DNA of 64,000 nt from Bog-473 sp963737745 (GCA_963737745.1 CAVTTR010000004.1:62001-126000); one strand, 5' to 3'; shown: positions 20,530 through 30,622, counted from the first letter of the stretch. A program made the numbers and translations. Notes: generated from the sequence alone by a model not told the origin.

Positions 20530-21741
20530 GTGGAAATCACGCATACCACGACACCAAAATTAGAGGCACTACGCGAAGAGGTTCGTGACTGGCTCGAGGG
20601 AAAAATGCCTCCGGAATATGAGGGGTTCATTTTTCACAGCGACGAACGAGCGGAGGCGTGGGACTTCTATCGGCAGTTTTGGAAGAAGCAGGGGGCCAAG
20701 CGCTGGCTCGAGCCAGGTTGGCCATATGCATACGGTGGGGCCGAGCTGTCTCCTCGGGCCTGCAGGGTCATCGATGAGGAATTCGGGCGGCGGCGCGCCG
20801 GGAAGATCCCCGGGATCGGATTCAGCGTCGGTCGCAACATCCTCCGTCTTGGATCCGAGGAACTAAAGCGGGAATTCCTCCCGGGTATGGCCGCCGGAGA
20901 AATCTTCTGGGCCGAGGGCTATACAGAACCGGACGCCGGCTCGGACCTCGCCTCACTCCGTACGCGGGCGACGCGGGACGGTGACGAGTGGGTGATCAAC
21001 GGCCAAAAGACGCATACCACGGCGGCTCATCTCATGAACTGGATCATCATCGCCGCTCGCACCGATCCCGATGCGCCAAATCATCGGGGCATCAGCTACT
21101 TCCTCTCCCCCACCGATGCTCCAGGCATCCAGTTCCTTCCCCTGTTCAACCTGTCCGGCGGCCGTCAGAACCAGACCTTCCTGGACGGGCTCAGGGTCCC
21201 ACACAGCAGGATGTTGGGAGACGAGAACGAGGGTTGGAACCAGGTGTGGTTTGGTCTCGGCGGGGACCCACTCCCCGTGTTCGCAGAAGATGACCCAGGA
21301 CCTGAGGAAGAGTACGAACCACCACTGACGCAAGACGTCCAATTTGGTCTGGGAACCTGGATCTTCGATCAGATGATCCAGTACTGTCGACAGACTTCAC
21401 GCGACGGACTTCCGCTCAGTGAGGATCCGGTCGTGCGCAGCCAATTGGCAGATCTGGCCATCGGTATCGAGATCGAGAAGATGGCCATGTACGAAAACCG
21501 GTGTGAGTACCAAAACGGGTTTTACATTCATCAAGCCGTCTCGAAGGAGTTTGCGCCCAGGTTCGCGCAGATATGCATGGAGATCCTCGGACCGCTGGCT
21601 CAGATTGAATCCGGCCCTTGGGCGCCCCTGGCGGGCAAAATTCAATTGCTGTACCGGATTTCATTTTCCAACCATGGTGGCGGGACGCCGCAGGTGAAGC
21701 GAATGGTCGTCGCCACCCGCACCCTTGGACTTCCACGATAA
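20530..21741 (+). CDS. Acyl-CoA dehydrogenase, alpha-type partner
   Basis: An acyl-CoA dehydrogenase of about 403 residues. The FAD/substrate loop reads AEGYTEPDAGSDLASLRTRA and the beta domain has WVINGQKTHTTAAHLMNWII. The C-terminus ends HGGGTPQVKRMVVATRTLGLPR-like, where the usual GGTNEIQ is altered to GGGTPQ. A loop of acidic residues (about 270-290) is unusually long. I prefer the GTG at 20530, since GAGGTGGGGG precedes it; an ATG at 20476 is in frame but poorly supported. It is followed 22 bases later by a beta-type partner, giving a second heteromeric dehydrogenase. Confidence 0.9.
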   Translation: MEITHTTTPKLEALREEVRDWLEGKMPPEYEGFIFHSDERAEAWDFYRQFWKKQGAKRWLEPGWPYAYGGAELSPRACRVIDEEFGRRRAGKIPGIGFSVGRNILRLGSEELKREFLPGMAAGEIFWAEGYTEPDAGSDLASLRTRATRDGDEWVINGQKTHTTAAHLMNWIIIAARTDPDAPNHRGISYFLSPTDAPGIQFLPLFNLSGGRQNQTFLDGLRVPHSRMLGDENEGWNQVWFGLGGDPLPVFAEDDPGPEEEYEPPLTQDVQFGLGTWIFDQMIQYCRQTSRDGLPLSEDPVVRSQLADLAIGIEIEKMAMYENRCEYQNGFYIHQAVSKEFAPRFAQICMEILGPLAQIESGPWAPLAGKIQLLYRISFSNHGGGTPQVKRMVVATRTLGLPR

Positions 21742-21763
21742 ACCTCAGACGAAAGGGGGCTCT

Positions 21764-22900
21764 GTGGCGATCGACCTCGACCTCAACGAAACACAAAAGC
21801 AGCTCCAACAGTCGGCCCACGACTTTTTTGCCGAACGCTGCCCGAGCACGGTCGTTCGGGAGATCGAAGCTGGGTCAATCGGCTATGAGCCAGCGATGTG
21901 GCGCGACATGGCGGATCTGGGATGGCTCGGAATCACGTTTCCCGAGCAGTACGGCGGGGCGAGCGGCACCTTTCTCGATCTCTATCCCATTTGCGAGGAG
22001 ATGGGCCGGTTTCTTGTTCCAAGTCCGCTCCTCGACACCGTTGGCGTGGCCGGCGACGTGCTGCTCTCGAGTGGAACCGAAGTCCAAAAGGCAGTCTTGT
22101 TGCCCGCGATCGCCGAGGGCACGTGCATCGTGAGCCCGGCCATTTTGGAAGCAGGTGGGAGCTACGGCCCTCGCAGCATCACGTTGCGTGCGGTACGTCA
22201 CGGAGAGAGCTACGTGCTGACCGGAACGAAACTCCTGGTGGGATTCGCCGCGTCGGCCACCCACTTCTTGGTGGCAGCGCGGACCAGTGAGGCAGAGGGC
22301 TCGGGGGGTGTCACACTCCTCCTGGTCGATCCAACCCTTGCTGGCATCTCATGGGCACCGTTATCGAATCTTGCGGGTGGGGCCCTCTACGAGGTGGACT
22401 TCGACCATGTGGAGGTCTCGGCCGACAACGTCGTGGGTGAGGTCGATAACGGGTGGCAACCTCTTGCCGATTCCACGACGAAGACCGCTGTCCTGCAGAC
22501 GATCGTCATCATTGGAGCTGCCCGAGCCGTCCTTGACATGACCAACCAATATGCCAAGGACCGCGTGCAGTTCGGGTCCCCAATCGGAAGATACCAGGCC
22601 GTGCAATACATGGTCACCGACATCCTCTTTGCGTTGCACAATCTCGAGCTCCTGGCCAAGCAGGCCTCGTACAGAATCGATGTGGGAAAGTCCTTCAACC
22701 GTGAGGCGGCGATCGCCGTCGCCTATGGGAAACGGGCTGCCGCACATTTGCATCGGCAGGCTCACGAGGTTCACGCGGGGGTCGGCTTCATTTTGGATCA
22801 CGACCTCACTCTCTTCTCGCGTCGATCGAAGTTCTGGGAATACAACCTCGGCGACGCCCGCTACTACGAAGAGCAATTGGCCAAGGAATTGAGCCTCTGA
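21764..22900 (+). CDS. Acyl-CoA dehydrogenase, beta-type partner
   Basis: A 378-residue diverged acyl-CoA dehydrogenase. The N-terminal domain begins DLNETQKQLQQSAHDFFAER, then WLGITFPEQYGGASG. The end carries HAGVGFILDHDLTLFSRR, the beta-subunit counterpart of the WEHD segment in the gene at 18647. The start GTG at 21764 follows GAAAGGGGG and lies 22 bases after the previous stop, so I place it there rather than at an ATG overlapping the previous gene. It very likely forms an alpha2beta2 enzyme with the preceding product. Confidence 0.9.
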   Translation: MAIDLDLNETQKQLQQSAHDFFAERCPSTVVREIEAGSIGYEPAMWRDMADLGWLGITFPEQYGGASGTFLDLYPICEEMGRFLVPSPLLDTVGVAGDVLLSSGTEVQKAVLLPAIAEGTCIVSPAILEAGGSYGPRSITLRAVRHGESYVLTGTKLLVGFAASATHFLVAARTSEAEGSGGVTLLLVDPTLAGISWAPLSNLAGGALYEVDFDHVEVSADNVVGEVDNGWQPLADSTTKTAVLQTIVIIGAARAVLDMTNQYAKDRVQFGSPIGRYQAVQYMVTDILFALHNLELLAKQASYRIDVGKSFNREAAIAVAYGKRAAAHLHRQAHEVHAGVGFILDHDLTLFSRRSKFWEYNLGDARYYEEQLAKELSL

Positions 22901-22990
22901 GCACCCAAGTGAAATTTCGATCGCGGTGTTACTATTTCCAGTTCAACGGCATCTATGCCCGTTGGCACGAGTGCAAAGTGAGGGGTCCCG

Positions 22991-23839
22991 ATGGAGTTCA
23001 TCCAGTACGAGGTGACCGACCATGTCGCGGTCATCACGCTTGACCGAACCGATAAGGCGAACGCGCAACACCAACCGCTCTTGGTGGAACTCAACGACTG
23101 TTGGGTGGCTGCCGCCGCCGATGATGACGTGAACGTGATCGTCCTCCAAGCAAACGGCAAACACTTCTCAGCCGGTCACGACATCGGTGGAGCAGGGCCC
23201 TTTCGGCGGGACCCGACACAGCCGTGGACACTTGGGGAAGGTTACCGGAACGAGAGCGAGTACTTCTTCGGCTACTCAATGGCATGGCGCAACACACCCA
23301 AACCTTCCATCGCGGCGGTGCAGGGCAAGTGTGTCGCGGCCGGCATGATGCTCTGCTGGCCCTGTGACCTGATCGTGGCCGCCGACAACGCTGAGTTCTC
23401 TGATCCGACGGCAAGACTGGGCCTGGCTGGAATCGAGTACATGGCTCACGCCTGGGAGCTCGGTCCCCGCAAAGCCAAGGAACTGTTGTTCCGGAGCACT
23501 TCCATCTCCGCCGAAGAGGCGCTCGGTCTCGGGATGGTGAACAAGGTCGTAAGTCTCGACCGCCTGCGGCCCGAAACCATGGAGTGGGCCCGCGATATCG
23601 CCGCCCTCGATCCGATGATGACGAGGGTCATCAAGCGCGGCATCAACAGCACGCTCGACACCATGGGGTTCTCGTCGTCTTTGGCCCACAGCTTTGATCT
23701 CCACGAACTCGCCCACGGCATCCAGGGTTCGGCGCGGGCGGCCAACCCCGAGGCGCCACGGCCCGACATGCTCAGCCACATGCGCGCCACGAACAAGGAC
23801 ATTGCCGAACGCGAGACGGCCAAGGCCGCCCAGGCCTAA
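22991..23839 (+). CDS. Enoyl-CoA hydratase/isomerase family protein
   Basis: A 282-residue crotonase-fold protein. The CoA oxyanion-hole segments are KHFSAGHDIGG and VQGKCVAAGMMLCWPCDLIVA. In the second, the position of the first catalytic glutamate is replaced by non-acidic residues (GMM). So simple hydration by the classic Glu pair is uncertain, and isomerase, hydrolase or retro-Claisen chemistry are options. A GAGGGG ribosome binding site precedes the ATG. It is the third gene of the rightward ACAD operon and ends 12 bases before the convergent hydrolase. Confidence 0.9.
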   Translation: MEFIQYEVTDHVAVITLDRTDKANAQHQPLLVELNDCWVAAAADDDVNVIVLQANGKHFSAGHDIGGAGPFRRDPTQPWTLGEGYRNESEYFFGYSMAWRNTPKPSIAAVQGKCVAAGMMLCWPCDLIVAADNAEFSDPTARLGLAGIEYMAHAWELGPRKAKELLFRSTSISAEEALGLGMVNKVVSLDRLRPETMEWARDIAALDPMMTRVIKRGINSTLDTMGFSSSLAHSFDLHELAHGIQGSARAANPEAPRPDMLSHMRATNKDIAERETAKAAQA

Positions 23840-23851
23840 CGCCTCTGGTTC

Positions 23852-25213
23852 CTACTTTCCCTCTTCCTCGTAGAGGAGCGGGGGGAGGACCACCTCGTTG
23901 GCTCGCTGCTTGTAAGCGGGCCCGTCTTCGGGTCGAAGAGCGCCGGCATCAAGGAGGGCATCGACAGCCAACGCCCAACGTTGATTGAACTCCTGCCTCG
24001 AGGGATACAGGGAGCGCAGAACGTCGTCGGAAAAAGGCCGGGCGGCCCCGAAGAGCGCAAACCCGGTGGCCCCAATGGACGAACCCCGGTATTCGGCCGT
24101 CGGTACTGCCACTTCGGGCAGCCGGATTCCGCCGAGCGCGTTCCCCAGGGAGTCACGTCGTATACGCGGAGGTGACCCATCGACAATCTCGATACGAGGC
24201 TGCCGGGGTGCGCTCGGGCCGCCAGACACCCAATGGTGCACGGCGCGCACGGCGGCATCAAAGACCGGGTCGATACTGAGGGGATTACGACTCCACTCGC
24301 CCTTCTTGTGCGACGAACCCCACGCCACGCCGTGAGGTGCACCGGTCACCTCCCAGATTCGTAACATGGGCCCGTCCTGGCCACCGGCCAAGAAGACCGG
24401 CATGGCTTCGAATTCGCTGTTCACCACGACCACCGGGACGTCGATGTCGTCCCGAATGGCGGTTCGGGTGCCAAAGCCGACCGGCCCTTCTTCGAGAAGG
24501 GGCGCCCTCCCCTCCCACACGCGCAAGACAAATCCGTCGATGACCGGTTCTCGGCGCTGCAGTGCGTTGAGATACGTGGCCAGGCGCATGGCGGACTGCG
24601 AGCCCCCGGTTCCGATCACGCGACGGACGTCCAATCCCCCGAGAGGATCGACTTCGGCGGCGCGATTCGGACCGACGGCGATGGCAGCGGCGGCGAAGAT
24701 ATCGAACGATGCGGGGTCCCCCGGATGCCGAAGCGTGCCATAACGGTACGAGTCGTAGTCGACCAATGGCTGTTTTCTTCGGCGGCCGCCCACACCGGCT
24801 GGAAAGCCGAACAGACCGACTTCTTGCGCACTCACGCCGACCCAGGCGTACCCCTCGTACGTCTCACCCGTCGACGGCGCCTCTGATTCCACCCCTGCTG
24901 AAACATTGTTCCAGTTGAGTAACACCGTTCCGTTGAAGTGTGCAGGGTGTCTCGGGCGCACCACCAGGATCCGGGTCCGGTACGGAGCATCTGCGAAGGG
25001 CACGGCCTCCCACCGCCCGTTGCGCGGAGGGTGGGAATCATCGGCATAGCGATAGGCGTTCGCCACCCCTTCCATGAGAAACTCCTCCACCACGTAATCC
25101 GATTCGGAGACATCGCGTTCAGGAACGCCCCACGGTGGACGAGGTGCCACAATCGGTCCGGTAACCTTCGGGGCCTCGGGCACGGCAATCAGCAACCAGT
25201 GCGCAGGCGGCAC
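23852..25213 (-). CDS. Alpha/beta hydrolase domain-containing protein
   Basis: A protein of up to 453 residues of the large alpha/beta-hydrolase-domain family (Abhydrolase_10-like) found in actinobacterial catabolic clusters. The nucleophile elbow is GTGGSQSAMRL, a G-x-S-x-S version around residue 200. A later acidic segment VVVVNSEFEAMPV and a His in VTGAPHGVAWG fit the rest of a Ser-Asp/Glu-His triad. No signal peptide is evident. The listed GTG start is uncertain; a second GTG ten codons in is equally good. Probably an esterase or lactonase; substrate not deducible. Confidence 0.82.
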   Translation of the reverse strand: MPPAHWLLIAVPEAPKVTGPIVAPRPPWGVPERDVSESDYVVEEFLMEGVANAYRYADDSHPPRNGRWEAVPFADAPYRTRILVVRPRHPAHFNGTVLLNWNNVSAGVESEAPSTGETYEGYAWVGVSAQEVGLFGFPAGVGGRRRKQPLVDYDSYRYGTLRHPGDPASFDIFAAAAIAVGPNRAAEVDPLGGLDVRRVIGTGGSQSAMRLATYLNALQRREPVIDGFVLRVWEGRAPLLEEGPVGFGTRTAIRDDIDVPVVVVNSEFEAMPVFLAGGQDGPMLRIWEVTGAPHGVAWGSSHKKGEWSRNPLSIDPVFDAAVRAVHHWVSGGPSAPRQPRIEIVDGSPPRIRRDSLGNALGGIRLPEVAVPTAEYRGSSIGATGFALFGAARPFSDDVLRSLYPSRQEFNQRWALAVDALLDAGALRPEDGPAYKQRANEVVLPPLLYEEEGK

Positions 25214-25262
25214 GCGCCCACGTAGGCGAGAGAAATCTGCGCTGGGTGTACTCTGAAACTTG

Positions 25263-25637
25263 ATGGAAGCATCACCACTAACTGGGCTTTCTCACCTTGT
25301 ATTCCGCATTTCGGACCTCGACACAAGTGCAGAGTGGTATACGAAGGCCCTTGGTCTGCAACCTTTTCAAAGCGAGCCCGGTCGTTTCGTCGGACTCCGT
25401 TCACCGAGCGGCCATTTTCTGGTGACGTTAGTGCCCGGAGGTCAGCCCGAAAGCAATGGTGCACTAGACCACATCGCGTTCTCGGTCGCCGACTTCGAGG
25501 CACTTACCGCTTGGTCCGCCCATCTCGTCGCTATCGGTGTCGACCATGAAGGTGTAAAAGTGAATCCTGCCGGTGGTCACTCAATCGACCTGTTCGACCC
25601 CGATGGCAACAACATCGAATTCACAAGCAGGACGTAG
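25263..25637 (+). CDS. VOC (glyoxalase/dioxygenase fold) protein
   Basis: A 124-residue single-unit vicinal-oxygen-chelate protein. Two beta-alpha-beta-beta-beta modules begin GLSHLVFRISDLDTSAEWY and LDHIAFSVADFEALTAW, with the metal-ligand candidates His in LSHL and LDHI and a terminal Glu in DPDGNNIEF. That makes it a probable metal-dependent lyase, epimerase or dioxygenase, dimeric in the cytoplasm. It is divergent from the hydrolase by about 50 bases and converges on the Liv permease. Confidence 0.85.
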   Translation: MEASPLTGLSHLVFRISDLDTSAEWYTKALGLQPFQSEPGRFVGLRSPSGHFLVTLVPGGQPESNGALDHIAFSVADFEALTAWSAHLVAIGVDHEGVKVNPAGGHSIDLFDPDGNNIEFTSRT

Positions 25638-25676
25638 ACGCTCCGGCTCTGGCGGAACCTGAATGGCGCGGCCTGC

Positions 25677-27830
25677 TTATCGAACACCAGGGGCAACTGG
25701 GGTCGCTAAGGGGGAACTGTTCGTTTCTTCAAATTCTTCAAACGCGACTCTTGCGGGTTCGCGGTGATAGAGCAAATACCCTCCCAGCCCATTGAAGCCA
25801 GCCCAGACTGCAACGACAGGGATCCACCAATCGGCCGGAAATGCCGCGATCAACGCAATCATGACGACAGGCATTCCGATCGCTATGCCGCTGATGATGC
25901 GTCGCCGCTGAGGATCAAGGGCTCGGAATCTGCCCCCCATGGTACGGACCTGACGAGCCTGCATGGCAAAGGTGCCATCGGGGAACTTCGCCACCAAAAC
26001 GGCACCGAGGCCAAAGAAGATGGGGGTGAAGTTACTGAACGCTTGTGGAAGATAGACAAGCGCAATCCCAGCAATAAGAGCGTTTGACAACCCGGCCAAG
26101 AGCGCGGCCAAGTTGGACCGAATGCCCAGCGTTACCAAGACGGCCAGCCACACGATCCCCGTCAACGTGGCATAGTTCGCCGGGAGCGCTGCTCCCTGTG
26201 AGAGCGCAATCATGGCGCCACCTATTCCCGCCACAAAGGCAGCCAGACCGGCAACGAGGAGCTTCATCCTGAGAATGCTGATACCGAGGGTGACGGTTCC
26301 GGGCGAGCTGGTCCGAACCGCATTCAGGGCGAGACCCGTCGTCGATCGACGGACATTCGCCACGATCAGGGCCAGAACTGCGAATACCGCCAAGGCGAAC
26401 CAGTCGAACGCCCGATTTCCCGACGCGAACTGCGGGGGCGTCACCGTGATTCCGACACCATTATTTTGAAACGTCTGGCGACTGAAGACCAAGTTCTCCA
26501 TGAGCAATCCGAACGCCAAGGTCACCAAGGCCACGTAAAGATCGCCAAACCGAATAGTGAGGAATCCCACCAGCAAGCCGAAGGGGACGGCAAAAATACC
26601 CCCGCATACGACGGCGGCGATCACAGGCCATCCTTGATGGACCACCAGAAGCGCCACCGTCATACCGCCGATGCACGCGAAGGTGGCCTGACAAAGCCAG
26701 ATCATTCCCCCCTCCCCCGTGACGAGGGTAAAGGAGAGAAAAACGATGGCGTATGCAACACCTTGACCGACCAGTCCGACCCAGAAGGCATGCAAGATCA
26801 GCGGTAAGAAGCAAAGTGCGGCGAATCCGATAACGGGGGGACGCCACCCCAAAGCTCTGGTGCCGAGCTCGTTCATCGCCCCGGGTGTTCCGGCCGGATC
26901 CCCCTGTGGCTTAATAGCGCGGTCCAGCGCGCCACCTGTCCCTGCCGATTCGTCGGTCAGTGTCTTGCGGACGGAAAAGTAGATCAAGAAGAGCACGGTC
27001 ACGACGAACGGCAGACTCACCTGAAAATCGCTGGCGAGGGTGCTCCCCGTCGGCAAAGCACCTTGAATGAGCGATCCACCGACTCCAATGGCGAAGGCCA
27101 CCAGGACGGCCATCGGAATGCTCCGAAATCGCGCTGCGATGACGGCGGCGAAGGCGGCCACCATGAGCAACGTGAAATCGTTCGGGTCGAGGCCGATTAT
27201 TGGGGCCGACAACACGCCCACGAGGCCCGCCAGACCCGTGCTCACGGCCCAGACGCCCAAGGATATGGTCGAAGGATTCGTCCCCGACAATGACGTCATG
27301 GCCGGCGAATCCACCCAAGCCCGCACACGGAGACCTACGTCTGTATAAAGCATGACAAGCGTGGCAATAAGGGCGATGCCGATCACGCAGCAATAGACGA
27401 TCACCTGATCCAGCGTCACCGGAACCGAGAACACATGGAACACGTGAACCGGCTGGGGAGCCAGGCCCGGCGCATTCGCGATCTCCTCGTTGCCGAAGAT
27501 AACGGTACATAGGGGGGGAATAGCAACCGAGAGACCGAGGGTGGCCACGATTTTGATCAACGTCGACGCCATACGCAAGAGACGGAAAAGCGTCACGTAG
27601 AGAAACGCCCCGAGCGCCGGACCTAACCCCAAAATCGCAAGGAGTGCCGCCGGCAAGATCGACCAATGCTCTTGCGTATTCAGGTAGTAATAAAAGCGAG
27701 CGACGGCATACGCCACAGCTCCGAAGCTGAAGTTGAGGATGCCGGCCGATAAGTACGTAATGACAAGCCCCGAGGCCGCGATGGCGTAGATACCGCCGAG
27801 GACTAAGCCTGCAATGGCAAACGCAAGCAT
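25677..27830 (-). CDS. Fused LivH-LivM branched-chain/organic-acid ABC permease
   Basis: A 717-residue inner-membrane permease made of two normally separate subunits. Residues 1 to about 295 are LivH-like (AGILNFSFGAVAY, then ALIATLVMLYTDVGLRVRA and DSPAMTSLSGTNPS). A soluble linker follows. Residues from about 330 are LivM-like (LVTGEGGMIWLCQATFA, then RFGDLYVALVTLAFGLL). Many hydrophobic helices are evident in both halves. Family members import branched-chain amino acids, amides or aromatic and short organic acids. The binding protein lies just upstream on the same strand (200-base gap). No ATPases adjoin this copy, so it may share the LivF/LivG pair near 60 kb. Confidence 0.93.
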   Translation of the reverse strand: MLAFAIAGLVLGGIYAIAASGLVITYLSAGILNFSFGAVAYAVARFYYYLNTQEHWSILPAALLAILGLGPALGAFLYVTLFRLLRMASTLIKIVATLGLSVAIPPLCTVIFGNEEIANAPGLAPQPVHVFHVFSVPVTLDQVIVYCCVIGIALIATLVMLYTDVGLRVRAWVDSPAMTSLSGTNPSTISLGVWAVSTGLAGLVGVLSAPIIGLDPNDFTLLMVAAFAAVIAARFRSIPMAVLVAFAIGVGGSLIQGALPTGSTLASDFQVSLPFVVTVLFLIYFSVRKTLTDESAGTGGALDRAIKPQGDPAGTPGAMNELGTRALGWRPPVIGFAALCFLPLILHAFWVGLVGQGVAYAIVFLSFTLVTGEGGMIWLCQATFACIGGMTVALLVVHQGWPVIAAVVCGGIFAVPFGLLVGFLTIRFGDLYVALVTLAFGLLMENLVFSRQTFQNNGVGITVTPPQFASGNRAFDWFALAVFAVLALIVANVRRSTTGLALNAVRTSSPGTVTLGISILRMKLLVAGLAAFVAGIGGAMIALSQGAALPANYATLTGIVWLAVLVTLGIRSNLAALLAGLSNALIAGIALVYLPQAFSNFTPIFFGLGAVLVAKFPDGTFAMQARQVRTMGGRFRALDPQRRRIISGIAIGMPVVMIALIAAFPADWWIPVVAVWAGFNGLGGYLLYHREPARVAFEEFEETNSSPLATPVAPGVR

Positions 27831-28030
27831 CGCACCCCCTCTTGAGGCATATTCGTCAAATCGGCGAAATGGCCGGCCGACTCGGAAGGTGAGCCAGCGC
27901 TACCCGCGTTTTGGCGTATTGGGTCTCGGGCGTCGTGCTTCGTCTCCATGGAAGAACAGGGCGCGGGAGGGGACGATGTGCAGCTTTCGATTTCGTAGCT
28001 CAAATCCGCCCCTCCCTCGATCGCCTGTCG

Positions 28031-29302
28031 TTATAAGCCGCCGAACCCGGTGACCAGCTTGCCGCAAACGGGTCCCTTCGGGATGAACTTCTTGCCCTGA
28101 AGGAGCAGGCTCTGCTCGCAGAAGCCTGGGGCACCAAGTGCTTTCGCATCAGTGTCGGCCGAGATATTGATTGCGGGATACTGCAGACCGTTGGCGCTGA
28201 AGGCCTTGATTGCTTTGGTGGCCTTCAGGAAAGACGCTCGGGTTGGATTCTTTCCAGCTCCCTGCAGGCCTTGAATCATGAGGCTGGCCGCGAGCCATCC
28301 GTAGGGAATGTTCAGGTCGGGAACGCCGGTGTAATTCTCGTACTTCTTGAGCGCCGCACGCAGTTGCGCATAACCCGGGCTGGTGGTGTTGATCTCAGAG
28401 AGGAAATAGACGCCCTGGGCGGCAGTGAGCGCGCTCGGGTCGTCCAGAAGCGGTTGCCCCTGCCCTGAGACGGAAATCACCTTCTTCAGGTTGTACCCCG
28501 CCTGCTTGAGGCCCGTGAGAACGCTATAGGTGTAGTTGGGGAGGACGCCGGCATACAGGCCGGTGGCACCGGAGTTCCGAATACTCAGATCCAGGCTCGT
28601 GATATTGGGAATCGCACCCAACGTGATCGGCACCAATGTCAGGGTGATCCCCAGCTTTTTGGCGGCGTAGGCAAGGGCGAGATTGCCCTTGACCACCGCT
28701 GCTTGGTTGCTGTACGTCAGGTAGGCAACCTTGGTAATTCCGTCCTTCTTGAAGTCGCCGAGGATGGCCGAATTCGCAGGGTTGTACTCGGTGTTCTGGC
28801 TGCCGACCATCGAGATCATGTTGGTTTGTGCCTTGGTCCAGGTACCCCCGTCGTAATCCGCGGCGCCAATGAACGGAACGCCGGCCTTGGTCAGGAAGGG
28901 CTCTGCACCGAACGTGGCAAAGGAGAACGAGCCAATAGCGAAAACCTTGTCCTGGGTGGCGAGCAACTGCGCCGCCGTGAGCGAGCTCGCCGGAGAGCTC
29001 TGCGTGTCGCCGATCTGGTAAATGATTTTCCGACCGTCGACGCCGCCCGCGGCATTCTGTGCTGCGATTCTTGCTTTAAAGCCCATAACCGAGAGGCCGG
29101 TGGAGGTGGCACCGAAGCTGGTGACATCGGACAAGTACCCGAGGTCGATGGTCTTCGCCGTGATCCCCGGCGATGAGTCGGCCGCCGCCGACACACCCGA
29201 AGAAAGAGTGACGACCCCGCCGACGAGAACGGCCGCTGTAAGGACTGACCCTACGGTGCGAGTCACGCTCGCCAGAGTTCGATGATGACGTCTCGTGAAC
29301 AT
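28031..29302 (-). CDS. ABC transporter substrate-binding protein (LivK-like)
   Basis: A 423-residue exported binding protein of the type I periplasmic family (Peripla_BP_6). The start ATG at 29302 follows TAGGGGGG, and a signal peptide covers about residues 1-42 (RRHHRTLASVTRT, a hydrophobic stretch, then SAA). The mature part begins PGITAKTIDLGYLSD and contains GGVDGRKIIYQIGDTQSSP and LATQDKVFAIGSFSF, typical of amino-acid, amide or aromatic-acid receptors. It would deliver ligand to the LivHM fusion downstream. It lacks a lipobox Cys near cleavage, so it is probably released or anchored otherwise. Confidence 0.9.
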   Translation of the reverse strand: MFTRRHHRTLASVTRTVGSVLTAAVLVGGVVTLSSGVSAAADSSPGITAKTIDLGYLSDVTSFGATSTGLSVMGFKARIAAQNAAGGVDGRKIIYQIGDTQSSPASSLTAAQLLATQDKVFAIGSFSFATFGAEPFLTKAGVPFIGAADYDGGTWTKAQTNMISMVGSQNTEYNPANSAILGDFKKDGITKVAYLTYSNQAAVVKGNLALAYAAKKLGITLTLVPITLGAIPNITSLDLSIRNSGATGLYAGVLPNYTYSVLTGLKQAGYNLKKVISVSGQGQPLLDDPSALTAAQGVYFLSEINTTSPGYAQLRAALKKYENYTGVPDLNIPYGWLAASLMIQGLQGAGKNPTRASFLKATKAIKAFSANGLQYPAINISADTDAKALGAPGFCEQSLLLQGKKFIPKGPVCGKLVTGFGGL

Positions 29303-29890
29303 TGCGGTTACCCCCCTAATTTGAGTCCTGACCCGTCTCCGCCCGCCGCAGGATCGGAGTGACTCAGGACAACTTGTAGTCACCGTTATAGTCGACTTCC
29401 CATAACTGTGCAATGGGACTCTACCAGGAATTCAACTTCCGGACGTCGCGTGCACGTGACCCTCATTCTGGATACATCTCTCCGGTTCGTTCCGCAGTGG
29501 TTTGGGAGGAGGGCGGCATACGAGGGAGCTCCGACCGCCACTGCGGCTCGAATTCTTTCGCTGCTGTACGACGTCGCGCTTCGTCGACATCGAACGCGTA
29601 CGCCGCACTCGATGCCGGGATGCGATACGTGGCGGCGATGCCCGCGCTCCGCGGGCCCAGCGACATGGCAATCGGTGTGCGCTATTCGCCGTTTCGAAGG
29701 CGACCCACGTGCGCAGCGATGGTCGAGGTGACCACCATCTCGTCGCGTGGAGCTGGACTTCAGCATGGGGCAGCGTGACCGACGGGAAATTGTTCGCGCC
29801 AACGTCGTCGACGGCCTCATGACGCTTCGATCCCACTATCGTTCGTGCCAGTGGTGCAAGAGGCATGGGTGCAAGAGAAAGGACTCTCTC
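29303..29890. other. Intergenic region of about 590 bases, no confident gene
   Basis: The left part holds the promoter and ribosome binding site of the substrate-binding protein. Short frames exist on both strands; a minus-strand fragment around 29463-29666 has a fairly protein-like composition but stops in every direction. I could not join it to a family, and it may be a decayed gene. Confidence 0.4.
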
Positions 29891-30569
29891 GTGAGCTTGA
29901 CTTCGGGATCTGGGCCATTGTCCAAGAACGCCGCTGGCCGTTTGAACTTCGAACTACCGGACTACGTCTTGTACGTCGAGCCGCTCGGGCGGAGGGTGCG
30001 AGCGATCAAGCAAGGTCAAACGGTTGTGGACAGTGATGATGCTCTCATGGTGTACGAAACGGGAAAGTCCGCCCGCTATCTCCTTCCCGCAAGGGATGTG
30101 CAGATTCCGGCCGAACCTTTCCCGAACGTTGACGATCACGTCACGGTCGCTTGGAGTGAGGCTGATGCCTGGTTCGAAGAGGACGAGCGAATCTTCGGTC
30201 ATCCCATCAATCCCTACCACCGGATTGACACGTTCCGGACCTCTCGCCGCATAGAGGTGAGCGTGAACGGCGTGTCGCTGGCTTCCTCCACCCGCGCCAA
30301 AGCCCTCCATGAAAACGGTCTTGCGGTCCGTTATTACCTTCCACCAGCCGACGTCAATCGTGCGCTGCTCATTCCGAGTCGGACGGTGACGGAATGCCGC
30401 GTACAAGGGCGCCGCACGTTACTGGTCGGCGAATATCAATGGAGTCGTGATCGACGACATTGCATGGATGTACGAGAGCAACGTTCTTAGGGATGCTGCA
30501 CCCATAGAAGGCATGATCTCCTTCTATACCGAGAAGGTCGACCTACTCGTCGACGGCAAGCCCGCATAA
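29891..30569 (+). CDS. Tandem DUF427 protein, frameshifted
   Basis: A reconstructed protein of about 225 residues with two DUF427 units. The first has VRAIKQGQTVVDSDDALMVYE and RYLLPARDVQ; the second has IEVSVNGVSLASSTRAKALHE, VRYYLPPADVN and, after the frameshift, YWSANINGVVIDDIAWMYE. The GTG start at 29891 follows AAAGGA. An extra C near 30397 shifts the frame. Corrected, the protein ends TEKVDLLVDGKPA at 30569, whereas uncorrected it stops at 30490 in unrelated sequence. DUF427 is a small beta-rich fold of unknown function often near nucleotide or CoA enzymes. Confidence 0.85.
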
Positions 30570-30622
30570 AGAGACAGGTCTGTCACAATGCGCTCGCCCA
30601 CTGCGGCGCGAGCGCGACCTCT

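Noticed and set aside
29463..29666. Possible small minus-strand gene upstream of the DUF427 protein
   Set aside because: Stops on both sides and no recognised family; too weak to call.
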